From: Alteraurantiacibacter hainanensis
GTDB lineage: Bacteria; Pseudomonadota; Alphaproteobacteria; Sphingomonadales; Sphingomonadaceae
Assembly: GCF_036321025.1 (NCBI RefSeq)
Contig: NZ_JAZAPB010000001.1
Location: 558,001 to 622,000 of the forward strand
Direction of reading: 5' to 3'
DNA: 64,000 nucleotides
The notes under the pieces are model-generated. The model saw only the letters and a program-made list of their open reading frames with translations. It was not told where the DNA came from and searched no databases. Shown in pieces: positions 16,462-26,956 of this stretch. The position numbers and the translations under genes are program-made. Position 1 is the first letter of the stretch, and each line of letters begins with the position of its first letter.

Positions 16462-16754
16462 AGATCCTTACCGGCAACGATCTCAAGTCCGGCGCCGTCG
16501 TCTGGTGGGACGGCCAGGGCTGGACGATCCACATCACAGAGGCCGTGGACGCCGGAGACGAGGCGGAGTCCATCATTGCCTCCGAAAGCGCGGCGCGCCG
16601 CGTGAATGCCGCCTATGCCATCGATGCCGAGCAGACCGAGGACGGTCCGCGCCCGGCGCATATCAAGGACCGGGTGCGCGCGCTCGGCCCGACCGTTCGC
16701 CCCGATCTGGCCGTCCCCGCGGCCAATCACGTGGGCTGGGACTGGGTAATCTGA
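16458..16754 (+). CDS. DUF2849 family protein in sulfite-reductase operon
   Basis: A 98-residue protein starting at a GTG that overlaps the cobA stop (GTGA). It opens with KILTGNDLKSGAVVWWDGQGW, contains an alanine-rich middle (ESAARRVNAAYAIDAEQ) and ends RPDLAVPAANHVGWDWVI. This matches my recollection of the DUF2849 family, which lies between siroheme and sulfite-reductase genes in many alphaproteobacteria. Biochemical role unknown; conserved placement suggests assembly or support of sulfite reductase. It ends one base before cysI. Confidence 0.85.
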   Translation: MKILTGNDLKSGAVVWWDGQGWTIHITEAVDAGDEAESIIASESAARRVNAAYAIDAEQTEDGPRPAHIKDRVRALGPTVRPDLAVPAANHVGWDWVI

Positions 16755-16755
16755 C

Positions 16756-18382
<1,627 letters not shown>

Positions 18383-18390
<8 letters not shown>

Positions 18391-18847
18391 TCACAAGACC
18401 GTGGACCTCGGCACCGGTCGCGACGAGGTGCAGCTGCGCTTCCGCGAGGACGAACAGGCCGGCATCGCCGCCGTTACCGTCGATTCCTTTCTCGACCAGT
18501 CCGATGCCGAAGCCGTCCGCATCGAACCGGGCGACGATGCCCGCGACCTGCTGCCGCACCTTTCGCGCCTGCGCCTTGTCGAGGTGAACTTTCCCAGCTT
18601 CCACGACGGGCGCGGCTATTCCGCCGCCCGCCTGCTGCGCGAGCACGGCTATACCGGCGAACTGCGCGCCGTGGGTGACGTTCTCGTCGACCAGCTCCGC
18701 TACATGCGGCGCTGCGGCTTCGATGCCTTCGCGCCAGAGCGGCCGCTCGACGAGAAGGACGCCGCAGCCGCGCTGGAGCGCTTCGATCACGTTTATCAGC
18801 CCGCGGCAGACAGCCAGACGCCGATCTGGAGCTTGCGGCATGGGTGA
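18383..18847 (+). CDS. DUF934 family protein of the sulfate-reduction operon
   Basis: A 154-residue soluble protein starting at the ATG at 18383, after a strong AAGGAGG site lying inside the end of cysI. The conserved core is LVEVNFPSFHDGRGYSAARLLRE, followed by GDVLVDQLRYMRRCGFDAF. This is the DUF934 family, regularly found between cysI and cysH in proteobacteria. Function unproven; a role in electron delivery or enzyme assembly is often suggested from context. It overlaps cysI and cysH by eight bases each, indicating tight translational coupling. Confidence 0.88.
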
Positions 18848-19625
18848 ACCCGCCCGCAAGATCGACAGGATCGATACGGCACCTGCTTTCACGCAGGTCG
18901 ATGCCGATGCGCTGAACGCCCGTTTCGAGGGTGTGCCGGCGCCCGAGATGCTGCGCACGCTGCTGACCGAGGACACTCTCGGCCGCGTCGGGGTGGTGTC
19001 CAGCTTCGGCACCGAGGCCATCGTCCTGCTGCACCTGGTTGCCGAGGCGAACCGGGACGTGCCCATCATCTTCGTCGATACGCTGAAGATGTTCGGGGAA
19101 ACGCTCTCCTACCGCGAGCAGGTGATAGACCTGCTGGGTTTCACCAACGCCAGCGTCGTCCAGCCCGACGCCGCGGTCCTGGCAGCGAAGGACGAGACAG
19201 GAATGCGCTGGTCCTACGATCCCGACGGATGCTGCGAAATCCGCAAGGTGGAACCGATGAACCGCGCGAAGGCCGGTCTCGACAGCTGGATTTCGGGCCG
19301 CAAGGCGTTCCAGTCCCACACCCGCCAGAACCTGCCCCGGTTCGAGGTCGAGGATGGACGCATGAAGGTCAATCCGCTGGGTGACTGGACTAAGGACGAC
19401 CTCGACGCCTACTTCGAGGAGCACAATCTGCCGCGGCACCCGCTGGAAGCCCTGGGCTATCCGTCGGTCGGCTGCTCTCCATGCACCAGCACCGTCCTCC
19501 CGGGCGAAGATCCGCGCGCCGGACGCTGGCGCGGGTGGGACAAGACCGAATGCGGTATCCATTCGGTCAACGTGCCGAAGGGCGAGGACGGCGATCTTCC
19601 TCCGGGTTACGAACCCTTCCTGTAG
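18840..19625 (+). CDS. cysH: APS/PAPS reductase (iron-sulfur type)
   Basis: A 261-residue reductase that reduces adenylylated sulfate to sulfite using thioredoxin. The nucleotide-binding segment is VVSSFGTEAIVLLHL. Cys131-Cys132 and Cys212/Cys215 (CC...CSPC) would bind a [4Fe-4S] cluster, the hallmark of assimilatory APS reductases as opposed to the cluster-free PAPS type of enterobacteria. The nucleophilic cysteine is Cys238 in KTECGIH. It is the last gene of the operon and converges on the JmjC gene ten bases downstream. Confidence 0.95.
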   Translation: MGEPARKIDRIDTAPAFTQVDADALNARFEGVPAPEMLRTLLTEDTLGRVGVVSSFGTEAIVLLHLVAEANRDVPIIFVDTLKMFGETLSYREQVIDLLGFTNASVVQPDAAVLAAKDETGMRWSYDPDGCCEIRKVEPMNRAKAGLDSWISGRKAFQSHTRQNLPRFEVEDGRMKVNPLGDWTKDDLDAYFEEHNLPRHPLEALGYPSVGCSPCTSTVLPGEDPRAGRWRGWDKTECGIHSVNVPKGEDGDLPPGYEPFL

Positions 19626-19634
19626 AAGTCGCGA

Positions 19635-20837
19635 TCAGGCCCGCACGAGCAGGCCGTAGGCCACGAGCGAGCCGATGACGTCGTCAAGCTCCTCGTTGTC
19701 CGTCACGTCGAAGTCGGACTTCGACAGCGATCCTGCGGCGATGCGGTCCTGCAATTGCCCTGCCAGCGCGTCCGACAGCGGGAGGCTGGCTCCCGCGAGC
19801 ACGATCTGACGGCCCTCGCCTCCCTCCTCCCGCGAGTCCTCGAAGGCGTAGAGGACATTGTCGCGCACCGTGAAGCGATCGTCGGCCCCGATCGGTCGGC
19901 AAAGCGCGTTCAGCCCGCCACGCACCCGGCCACCCTGCGAGCGCACGAAATTGCCCGAGAAGGCCGCCAGCGTCGCATCGAAACTGGCACTGTCGGCAAT
20001 GGCCCTGGCCAGGCGTTCGAATGACGCCTTGTGCGCTTCCCGGTTGCCGCCGTCGAAGAAGAGGTCGCGAGGCAGCGACCGCCGCATTTCCGGGATGCGC
20101 AGGGATGCCTCCGCCACGGCTTCCAGCATAAAGTCGGCCCAGGTCTGCACCAGTATGCCAACGGTTATGTGCAGGCTCGGCCCGTCCCCGTGGGTCAGCG
20201 CCCGGTGCGCCGTGCCGCGCGGCACGTAGAGGCACTGACCGGTTTCCAGCACGAACTGGGCCTTCAGTTCCCCGGGATCGTCGCGATCCTTCCGGAAACG
20301 CTCGCCGCGAAAGGGCAGGGTCTCGCGATCCCCGTAGATTTCCCAGTCCTTCGCCCCGGCCACCTGCAGCACGAACACGTCGTGATCGTCGTAATGGACG
20401 CCGAAGCCGTGTTCGCCGGGCGGTGTCATGTAGATGTTGGTCTGCGTTCGCGCTCCGAACGCGCGTTCCAGCGAAAGGCAGAATTCGTAGAGCTTGCCGT
20501 CGGCAAAATGCAGCTGCGGCAGGATGATCGTCGCCCCGTCGCGAAACCCGTCGAGCACCGCACCGCGATCCACCACCCCGTTGGCGAAAGTGTACTCGGC
20601 CGGACTGATCGACTGGCCGGACTTGGCCATGGCGATCGAGGTCGGGGGCAGTTCGCTGTCGGCGATGATCTCGTCGATGCGGTCGATACTCAGCAGGTCG
20701 CCGATCGCGGCGTGCCTGTGCGTGCCGCGAAAGTACGATTTCTCGTAATATGTGTCGAAGAACTCCGCGGGCGAAAGCGGGGCGATTAGCATGGCCAGCG
20801 CATCGCTGGCGGAACGGGTGCTGGCCTGGCTTGTCAT
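19635..20837 (-). CDS. JmjC/cupin-domain oxygenase, RoxA/MINA53-like
   Basis: A 400-residue protein with a JmjC-type cupin core. The likely Fe(II) ligands are His148, Asp150 and His211 (GVHYDDHDVF; PRGTAHRALTHG), and WEIYGD plus QCLYVPRG complete the double-stranded beta-helix. A C-terminal winged-helix-like region (about 290-395) follows, as in ribosomal-protein hydroxylases. E. coli RoxA, of this type, hydroxylates ribosomal protein L16. That substrate is only an analogy here. I chose the ATG at 20837 (AGGA upstream) over one at 20888. Confidence 0.85.
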   Translation of the reverse strand: MTSQASTRSASDALAMLIAPLSPAEFFDTYYEKSYFRGTHRHAAIGDLLSIDRIDEIIADSELPPTSIAMAKSGQSISPAEYTFANGVVDRGAVLDGFRDGATIILPQLHFADGKLYEFCLSLERAFGARTQTNIYMTPPGEHGFGVHYDDHDVFVLQVAGAKDWEIYGDRETLPFRGERFRKDRDDPGELKAQFVLETGQCLYVPRGTAHRALTHGDGPSLHITVGILVQTWADFMLEAVAEASLRIPEMRRSLPRDLFFDGGNREAHKASFERLARAIADSASFDATLAAFSGNFVRSQGGRVRGGLNALCRPIGADDRFTVRDNVLYAFEDSREEGGEGRQIVLAGASLPLSDALAGQLQDRIAAGSLSKSDFDVTDNEELDDVIGSLVAYGLLVRA

Positions 20838-20908
20838 GGGTCCTGCTCGAACAAAGGGGCCGGATCCGCTGCCCCCGATGATACGCAACTGCGGCTGGCG
20901 ACCCGCGC

Positions 20909-21409
20909 CTAGCCCGTTCCGCGACCCCTGCCGTAGCCGCCCCTGTCTGAATCGTCGGAGTCGGTCAGGCCGCTGCGACCCTGGCCCACGCCGTCACTCG
21001 GGTCGCTGTCGGTATAGCCGGTGCCGGTGCCGCGCCCCCTGCCCGCAGCGTCCCTGTTGGAACCCGTGTCGGCATCGGTCACGTTTCCTCCGCGACCGTT
21101 GCCGATGGAATCGTGGGGATCGGAATCGGTCACGCCGTTGTTCTCGCTGCCGGCACGGCCATAGCCGGCGCGATCGGCATTGGTGCCGGTATCGCTGTCC
21201 GTCATGCCGGTGCGGCCATGGCCCGCGCGATCGTCGGGATCGCTGTCGGTGTAACCGGTGCTGCCTTGGCCAACCTTGTCGGTAGGATCGCTGTCCGTCC
21301 GGCCGGTCTGCTGGGCCGCTGCCGGCGCCCCGATCATCGTCGCCGCCATGCCGCCACTGACCAGAGCCACAAAGGACCGCCGCGAAACGGGCTTCACTCG
21401 CCTTGCCAT
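20909..21409 (-). CDS. Tat-exported Asp/Gly-rich repeat protein
   Basis: A 166-residue protein. The first 33 residues form a twin-arginine signal (SRRSFVALVSGGMAA, ending near APAAAQ). The rest consists of seven imperfect repeats of about 16-23 residues, each beginning with a T-D-S/A-D motif and usually continuing P-x-D-x-x-G-x-G-R-x-G. The Asp/Gly spacing recalls calcium-binding repeats of the thrombospondin-3 or RTX kind, but matches neither exactly. Mature composition is almost entirely Asp, Gly, Ser, Thr and Arg, so disorder without ligand is likely. Function unknown. Monocistronic in appearance. Confidence 0.8.
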   Translation of the reverse strand: MARRVKPVSRRSFVALVSGGMAATMIGAPAAAQQTGRTDSDPTDKVGQGSTGYTDSDPDDRAGHGRTGMTDSDTGTNADRAGYGRAGSENNGVTDSDPHDSIGNGRGGNVTDADTGSNRDAAGRGRGTGTGYTDSDPSDGVGQGRSGLTDSDDSDRGGYGRGRGTG

Positions 21410-21521
21410 CGATTTTCCCCCACTGACCTCCCATCCCGCGGGAGGCTACCTGAGACCCTCGCCGATCAAATGACCTATCAGAGATTGCCGCGCAAGTCCG
21501 CCCGCTAAGATTTGAAGGCGC

Positions 21522-22430
21522 CTAAAGCCAATCGTGATCGCGATACCACATGGCGGTGTCCGCAAGCCCGCGTTCGGTATCGATTTTCGGGCTCCAGATA
21601 CTGGCGGGCACACGGCGCTCCAGAGCGCTCGTCCAGTCCGGATGCGCCATGTAGCTTGCCCGGTCGGGCGTCAGCTTGGCGCCGTCTCCCCTGAACAACC
21701 GGTCCAGGCGCGCGCCGAGCATCAGGACTTTCCGGGGAACATGCGGCGCCCAGACCGACTTGCCCACCGCCGCTCCGATGGCCCTTGCCAGCTCCTTGTG
21801 GGACCATCCGTTCGCGCGCCCGTCGTCAGGCTCGAAAATCCGTGATCTGGTTTCGGACCCGGGGCGGCGAAGCGCCAGCAGCAGGCGGGCAAGGTCATCG
21901 ACATGGATGATCGAAGCGCGACCGGCGGGCGGCATGGGTACGAACCGCCACCGCGCCGCCTGGAACAGTTCCAGTATCTCGGTGTCGCGCGGGCCATAGA
22001 CGGCGGGCGGGCGCACGATCGTCCAGTCCAGCCCGCTGGTCTGAACGACTTCTTCCGCCATCCGCTTCGAATATCCGTAGTCGGACAGGTTAGGCTCGGT
22101 CGCCGCCAGCGACGAGACGTGAATGAACCGGTCGACCCCGACCGAACGAGCGGCGGCGATGACGGCTTTCGTGCCTTCGACGTTCCCGGCTTCGAAGCCG
22201 GCCTTGTCGGGCGCGTTTACGACCCCTGCGACATGAATCATCGCTTCGGCGCCGCGCGCCAGCTCTTCTAGGGCTTCGGGTGTCGCCAGATCACCGCGCA
22301 CCCAGGTTACGCCCTGCCGCTCCGGCTGTTCGCGCCGGGTCAGCGCCCGTGTTGCCAATCCCTGTTTTGCCGCCTCGTCGAGAACGGCCCGGCCGACAAA
22401 GCCGGTGCCGCCGGTGACGGCAATGGTCAC
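21522..22430 (-). CDS. NAD(P)-dependent epimerase/dehydratase family protein
   Basis: A 302-residue extended SDR. The GTG at 22430 overlaps the proB stop (GTGA) and gives MTIAVTGGTGFVG, with the GGTGFVG nucleotide-binding loop at 7-13. VHVSSLAATEP-type strand (FIHVSSLAA), YGYSKRMAEE with the catalytic Tyr/Lys pair, and TIVRPPAVYGPRD follow. The second half resembles the NDUFA9/YbjT-like atypical branch more than sugar epimerases. Substrate unknown. Its position after obgE and proB is probably transcriptional convenience. Confidence 0.88.
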   Translation of the reverse strand: MTIAVTGGTGFVGRAVLDEAAKQGLATRALTRREQPERQGVTWVRGDLATPEALEELARGAEAMIHVAGVVNAPDKAGFEAGNVEGTKAVIAAARSVGVDRFIHVSSLAATEPNLSDYGYSKRMAEEVVQTSGLDWTIVRPPAVYGPRDTEILELFQAARWRFVPMPPAGRASIIHVDDLARLLLALRRPGSETRSRIFEPDDGRANGWSHKELARAIGAAVGKSVWAPHVPRKVLMLGARLDRLFRGDGAKLTPDRASYMAHPDWTSALERRVPASIWSPKIDTERGLADTAMWYRDHDWL

Positions 22431-23560
22431 AACAGCACCAGGTGATCCCTGTGGATCACCGCCGAGCGCGGCGTGTGGCCGAGGATTTCCTCGTGCTCCT
22501 CGCTCGAGTGACCCTGGATGGAGGCGACATCGGACCAGTCGTATTCCACCACGCCCTTGGCGATCATGCGGCGGCTTTCGTCGTAGACGGGAAGGATGTC
22601 TCCCCGCTCGAACTCGCCCTCCACTTTCAGGATACCCGCCGCGAGCACGCTCTTGCCGTTCTGCAAGGCCTCGACGCAGCCATCGTCCACCGTCAGCGCG
22701 CCGTTGAAGCGCATGCGCCCGCCGATCCATGCCCGGCGGCCGCTGTCCTCGCGCTTGGGCAGGAACAGCGTTCCGGTCTGCCCGGCAAGGGCCCGGCCCA
22801 TCGGCATTTCGTAGCGCCCGTCGATGATGGCGAGCGCGATTCCGGCGCGCTCGGCAATTTCGGCAGCCAGCAGCTTTGCCGTCATACCGCCCGAGCCGAG
22901 ACCCGAGCCCGAGCCGCCATCGGCCATGGCATGTATCTCGTCGGTAACGCCGCGCACTTCCTCCAGCCGTTCGGCGCCCGGATCGTCAGGGTGGCGATTG
23001 TAGAGGCCGTCGACATCCGTCAGCAGCATGACGCCGTCGGCATCGCAGGCCTGCGCCACGCGGGCGGCCAGGCGATCGTTGTCGCCGAAACGGATCTCGC
23101 CGGTGGAGATGGTGTCGTTCTCGTTCACGACCGGCACCACGCCCGACTTCAGCAGGCGCCGCAGGGTCGCGGAAATGTTCAGGTAGCGACGACGGTGTTC
23201 GAAATCGTCCAGCGTCAGCAGCAACTGGGCGGCGACGAGGCGACGTTCCGTCAACAGGCTGGACCATGTGGACGCGAGCGAAATCTGGCCCACCGATGCA
23301 GAGGCCTGTGCCTCGGCCAGGGTGCGCCGGCCGCCGTGGGTGAAATTCAGCTGCTTGGCGCCGATGGCAATCGCGCCGGAGCTTACGACCACGACCTCCT
23401 GGCCACGCTCCTTGGCGGTCACGATCTCGTTGACGATCGTGCGCAGCCATTCCACGCGAACCTGGCCGGCTCCGTCAACCAGCAGAGCGCTGCCGATCTT
23501 GATGACCAGGCGGCGGCATTTCTCGGGATCGCGAAAGTCGTCTAGTGTCTCAATAGGCAT
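22427..23560 (-). CDS. proB: Glutamate 5-kinase
   Basis: A 377-residue enzyme that phosphorylates glutamate to glutamyl-5-phosphate, the first step of proline synthesis. The start is the ATG at 23560 (MPIETLDDFRD); upstream in-frame codons are not family-like. Motifs: VIKIGSALLVDGAG, VVVVSSGAIAIGAKQL, NENDTISTGEIRFGDND and GSGLGSGGMTAKLLAAEIAERAGI. The C-terminal PUA domain (about 280-377) is complete. It is typically feedback inhibited by proline. It lies 56 bp after obgE and overlaps the epimerase gene; proC lies 3.4 kb away. Confidence 0.96.
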   Translation of the reverse strand: MPIETLDDFRDPEKCRRLVIKIGSALLVDGAGQVRVEWLRTIVNEIVTAKERGQEVVVVSSGAIAIGAKQLNFTHGGRRTLAEAQASASVGQISLASTWSSLLTERRLVAAQLLLTLDDFEHRRRYLNISATLRRLLKSGVVPVVNENDTISTGEIRFGDNDRLAARVAQACDADGVMLLTDVDGLYNRHPDDPGAERLEEVRGVTDEIHAMADGGSGSGLGSGGMTAKLLAAEIAERAGIALAIIDGRYEMPMGRALAGQTGTLFLPKREDSGRRAWIGGRMRFNGALTVDDGCVEALQNGKSVLAAGILKVEGEFERGDILPVYDESRRMIAKGVVEYDWSDVASIQGHSSEEHEEILGHTPRSAVIHRDHLVLL

Positions 23561-23616
23561 GGCCCGCCAGATAGTGAATGGCCCCGCGCTTTGCCAGTCT
23601 AGATTGGTTGCGCCCC

Positions 23617-24681
23617 TCAAAGGGGGGACCAGGGCTTCTCCTCCGGCGCCGCCTCATCGTCCGAAGCGAGGGTTCCGGGCTGCTCCGTCGCGGTGCGTTC
23701 GGGCAGGTAGCGAAGAACCGCATCCAGCAGCTTGTTCAATCCCTTGCCGCTCGCTCCCGAGATCGGAAAGACCTCGTCCGCCCCTGCTTCGATCAGCTCG
23801 TCCGCGAAGCCTGCCGCCAGTTCCTCGTCGGCAAGGTCGATCTTGTTGAGCGCCACGATCCGCGGCTTGTCCTCCAGCCCCGCGCCATAGGCCTCGAGTT
23901 CCTGCTCCACGATTCGCATGGCGGTCGAGGGGTCCTCGTGACTGATGTCGATCAGGTGGATCAACACCCGGCAGCGTTCTATGTGGCCAAGGAAGCGGTC
24001 GCCGATCCCGGCGCCTTCCGCAGCGCCTTCGATCAGGCCGGGGATGTCGGCCACCACGAATTCGCGCCCCTTGTGCCGCACGACGCCCAGCTTGGGGATC
24101 AGCGTGGTGAAGGCATAGTCGCCCACTTTCGCCTGCGCGTTGGAGACGGCATTGATAAAGGTGCTCTTGCCCGCGTTGGGCAAGCCGACCAGGCCGACGT
24201 CGGCAAGCAGTTTAAGCCGCAGCCAGACCCACATCTCCTCGCCAGGTTCGCCCGGCTGATGCTGGCGCGGAGCGCGGTTGGTGGAGCTTTTGTAGCTGGC
24301 ATTGCCGCGCCCGCCCATGCCGCCATGCAGCAGGGTTATGCGCTGGCCGACCTCGGTGAAATCGGCGAGGATCTCTTCCTTTTCCTCGTCCAGCACCTGC
24401 GTGCCGACGGGAACCTCGATCACCAGGTCGTCCGCGCCAGCGCCCGTCCGGTCACGGCCCATTCCGTGCCCGCCGCGCTTCGCCTTGAAATGCTGGGCGT
24501 AGCGAAAGTCGATCAGCGTATTGAGGCCCTGCACGGCTTCCAGCACGACATCGCCGCCCTTCCCGCCGTTGCCGCCGTCGGGACCGCCGAATTCGATATA
24601 CTTCTCGCGCCTGAAGCTGACGGCCCCTGGACCGCCCGCACCGGATTTCAGAAAGATTTTGGCCTGATCGAGGAAATGCAT
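23617..24681 (-). CDS. obgE: GTPase ObgE/CgtA
   Basis: A 354-residue essential GTPase that binds the 50S subunit and links ribosome assembly with growth control. The N-terminal glycine-rich Obg fold (about 1-158) has GGPDGGNGGKGGDV and GGHGMGRDRTGAG. The G domain has GLPNAGKST (166-174), DIPGLIEGA and NKIDL. The C-terminal tail is short and acidic. Full length. It heads the obgE-proB-epimerase run and is followed by tRNA-Ala on its upstream side. Confidence 0.97.
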   Translation of the reverse strand: MHFLDQAKIFLKSGAGGPGAVSFRREKYIEFGGPDGGNGGKGGDVVLEAVQGLNTLIDFRYAQHFKAKRGGHGMGRDRTGAGADDLVIEVPVGTQVLDEEKEEILADFTEVGQRITLLHGGMGGRGNASYKSSTNRAPRQHQPGEPGEEMWVWLRLKLLADVGLVGLPNAGKSTFINAVSNAQAKVGDYAFTTLIPKLGVVRHKGREFVVADIPGLIEGAAEGAGIGDRFLGHIERCRVLIHLIDISHEDPSTAMRIVEQELEAYGAGLEDKPRIVALNKIDLADEELAAGFADELIEAGADEVFPISGASGKGLNKLLDAVLRYLPERTATEQPGTLASDDEAAPEEKPWSPL

Positions 24682-24766
24682 CCCGCGCCCTTATGCGCTT
24701 TTGTCCGGTCGCGCCAGTTTCTCCCCGGCTAAACCGTGGCGGACCGACAACGCCTTTCAAAGGAAC

Positions 24767-24842
<76 letters not shown>

Positions 24843-24950
24843 GTTCCAGTGTCTTCTTCCCCGTCAGATCAGCCAGGCCGATCCGGGAAGGAGCGGCATC
24901 TAGCGGCACTTTGCCGGGCATGGAAGGGGGAAAATTCTCCCCCTTCCTCC

Positions 24951-25877
24951 CTATTCCTGGGCGTCGTTGGGCAAGGGCTGGACGACCGGCCTGCTGGCCG
25001 TGCTGTCATCCACGGTGATTACCGGGATCAGCGCACCCGTTTCGGTATCGGGCACGGCCACCGAATCTTCCTGCAGATAGCCCTGTACGGCCACGCCGGC
25101 AGCGCGCTGCTGGTCCGGCGTGCCATAGAGCGCCACCCAGCCGGGCTGGGACGCGCCATAGCGCTGGCCATAACGCATATCCCAGTCGCTCGAGGCTTCC
25201 TGGTAGCTTTCATAGGCGGTGTAGAACTGCTCGAACGCCATTTCGTAGCGTTGCAGCCCGCTGATCGCGAAGGTGGTGAAATCCATCTCCGGCCCGGCCA
25301 GATAGTCGTTCGCAACCGCGAGCGCTGTCGAGCAGAAGTGAGACCGCGCGGGCGGGGATGCGAAATAGTTGTACAGGCTGGTCGAATGCGTTTCCCGCAG
25401 CAGCAGGGCCGTGCGGTTCACGTTGCTGCGCCGGGTGGATTCCCCGGCATTGGCCAGCTGATCACTTGCCAGGTCGCGGAAAGTCTCCTCGACCGCGGCA
25501 TTCGCCTCGTCCAGCCGGGAATCCTCTGCCTGCAGCATCTGGCCGTAGGCATCGAGGATGGGAGTATGTACATCGCGAAGGCAGTTGAGCGCGGCCACGT
25601 TCCAGCCTGAACGGAAGTGCCACACCGCCTCGTCCGTGGCGAGGCCGGTGTTGATCGTCTGCCGCATTCCCGTCGCGTCCTTCTCCGGGATCTCCATGCG
25701 GTAGGCTGCCTGCGGAGGGGGCACCGGACGGTACGGGATCGCTTCCACCACCGGCGGCGGGGGAGGCGGCGGCGGGGGCGGCGGAGGAGGTGGCGGCGGA
25801 GCGGTGGCGCAGGCCGCCAGCAAGGCAAGGCCGGTAGCGGCAGCAATGGTCCGTATCGTGAGGGGAGGCTTTGTCAT
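24951..25877 (-). CDS. Lipoprotein with N-terminal polyproline tract
   Basis: A 308-residue protein starting at the ATG at 25877. The lipoprotein signal ends at Cys23 (LLAAC), and a run of 16 consecutive prolines at about 27-42 follows at once, likely a rigid spacer lifting the domain off the membrane. The rest is alpha-helical and soluble, with VWHFRSGWNVAALNCL, LRETHSTSLYNYFASPPARSHFC and a tyrosine-rich YTAYESYQEASSDW; two cysteines (NCL, HFC) may pair. No family recognised. It follows the BI-1 gene, from which a terminator separates it. Confidence 0.82.
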   Translation of the reverse strand: MTKPPLTIRTIAAATGLALLAACATAPPPPPPPPPPPPPPPPVVEAIPYRPVPPPQAAYRMEIPEKDATGMRQTINTGLATDEAVWHFRSGWNVAALNCLRDVHTPILDAYGQMLQAEDSRLDEANAAVEETFRDLASDQLANAGESTRRSNVNRTALLLRETHSTSLYNYFASPPARSHFCSTALAVANDYLAGPEMDFTTFAISGLQRYEMAFEQFYTAYESYQEASSDWDMRYGQRYGASQPGWVALYGTPDQQRAAGVAVQGYLQEDSVAVPDTETGALIPVITVDDSTASRPVVQPLPNDAQE

Positions 25878-25959
25878 GGTTGTTAGTTCAATTCCTCTCG
25901 TGCCCCAGTTGTTCCACTGCGGGCATGATGTCTTTCCTGTCGCCCTAGGCGGTTGCGAA

Positions 25960-26002
25960 GACAAAGAAAATGCCCGGAGCACAGATTTTGCACCCCGGGC
26001 AT
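25960..26002 (-). terminator. Rho-independent terminator after the BI-1 gene
   Basis: On the minus strand ATGCCCGG (26002-25995) and CCGGGCAT (25977-25970) form a perfect eight-bp stem with a 17-base loop, followed by TTTCTTTGT. It lies 48 bp after the BI-1 stop and 93 bp before the lipoprotein start, so it should isolate the two units. Confidence 0.8.
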
Positions 26003-26049
26003 CGCGTGTTCGATTCATCCTGTCCCGACAGGGCGGTGGGCTGTCCCTG

Positions 26050-26826
26050 CTATTCGCGGGACGCGCCCATGAACTGCAGCAGGAACAGGAACATGTTGAT
26101 GAAATCGAGGTACAGCGTCAGCGCGCCCAGGATCACCATCTTGCCCAGCGGGTAGGCCGCAGCCGCCGAGGGGTTCGACATCTTGACCTGCTGGATCGCC
26201 AGGTACTCGCGCTTCAGGCGCTGCGTATCGTAGGCGGTGAGGCCAGCGAAGATCAGCACGCCGATGAAGCTGATGGCATACATCAGCGCCGGGCTCTGCA
26301 CGAACCAGTTGATGACCATAGCCACCAGCAGGCCGACAACGCCCATGATCAGGAAGCTGCCCCAGCCACTGAGATCCTTCTGCGTCGTGTAACCGAAAAG
26401 GCTTAGACCCGCGAAGGCAGCCGAGGTTGCGAAGAAGGTCACCGCGATGGATTCACCGGTGTAACGCAGGAAAAGCGTCGAGAGCGACAGGCCCATCAGG
26501 ACCGCGAAACCCCAGAACATCGCTTGCAGCGTGCCCGTGGAGAACTTGTTGCGGCCGAAGCTCATCGCGAAGACGATGGCGAGCGGCGAAAGCGCCACCA
26601 GCCACATCAGCGGACCCTGCGCGAACTGCACCGCCAGGCCCGAGCGCGCGGTAAGCAGCGCCACGATGCCCGTGAGCAGGACGCCCGAGGCCATGTAGTT
26701 GTAAATCGAGAGCATGTGCTTGCGCAGGCCCGCATCGAAAGTCGTGCGGCCGGCGACATCACCCGCCTGGCTCGGCGACACGCCGAAACCCTGCCGGGTC
26801 GTACGGTGGTCGTTCCAATCTGCCAT
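26050..26826 (-). CDS. Bax inhibitor-1/YccA family membrane protein
   Basis: A 258-residue protein with seven predicted membrane helices after a hydrophilic N-terminus of about 38 residues. Family-type segments include LLTGIVALL, SLSTLFLRYTGESIAVTFFATSAAFAGLSLFGYTT and, near the end, IFAGLTAYDTQRLK, where BI-1 proteins keep Asp residues for proton/calcium sensing. The ATG at 26826 is used because AGGAG lies 11 bases before it; a TTG at 26835 is too close to that site. Probably a calcium-leak channel or membrane quality-control protein. A clear terminator follows. Confidence 0.94.
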   Translation of the reverse strand: MADWNDHRTTRQGFGVSPSQAGDVAGRTTFDAGLRKHMLSIYNYMASGVLLTGIVALLTARSGLAVQFAQGPLMWLVALSPLAIVFAMSFGRNKFSTGTLQAMFWGFAVLMGLSLSTLFLRYTGESIAVTFFATSAAFAGLSLFGYTTQKDLSGWGSFLIMGVVGLLVAMVINWFVQSPALMYAISFIGVLIFAGLTAYDTQRLKREYLAIQQVKMSNPSAAAAYPLGKMVILGALTLYLDFINMFLFLLQFMGASRE

Positions 26827-26956
26827 GTGTTCCAAAACTCCTTTGGCCCGGTCTCACATTGCGGACCGGATTGAGGGCAATATCGGACTTTCGGTGCCGA
26901 TTTTCAAGGAAAACCGGGCGCGGTGACCGTTGTCTAGGGTTAACCGGAAAGAAAGG

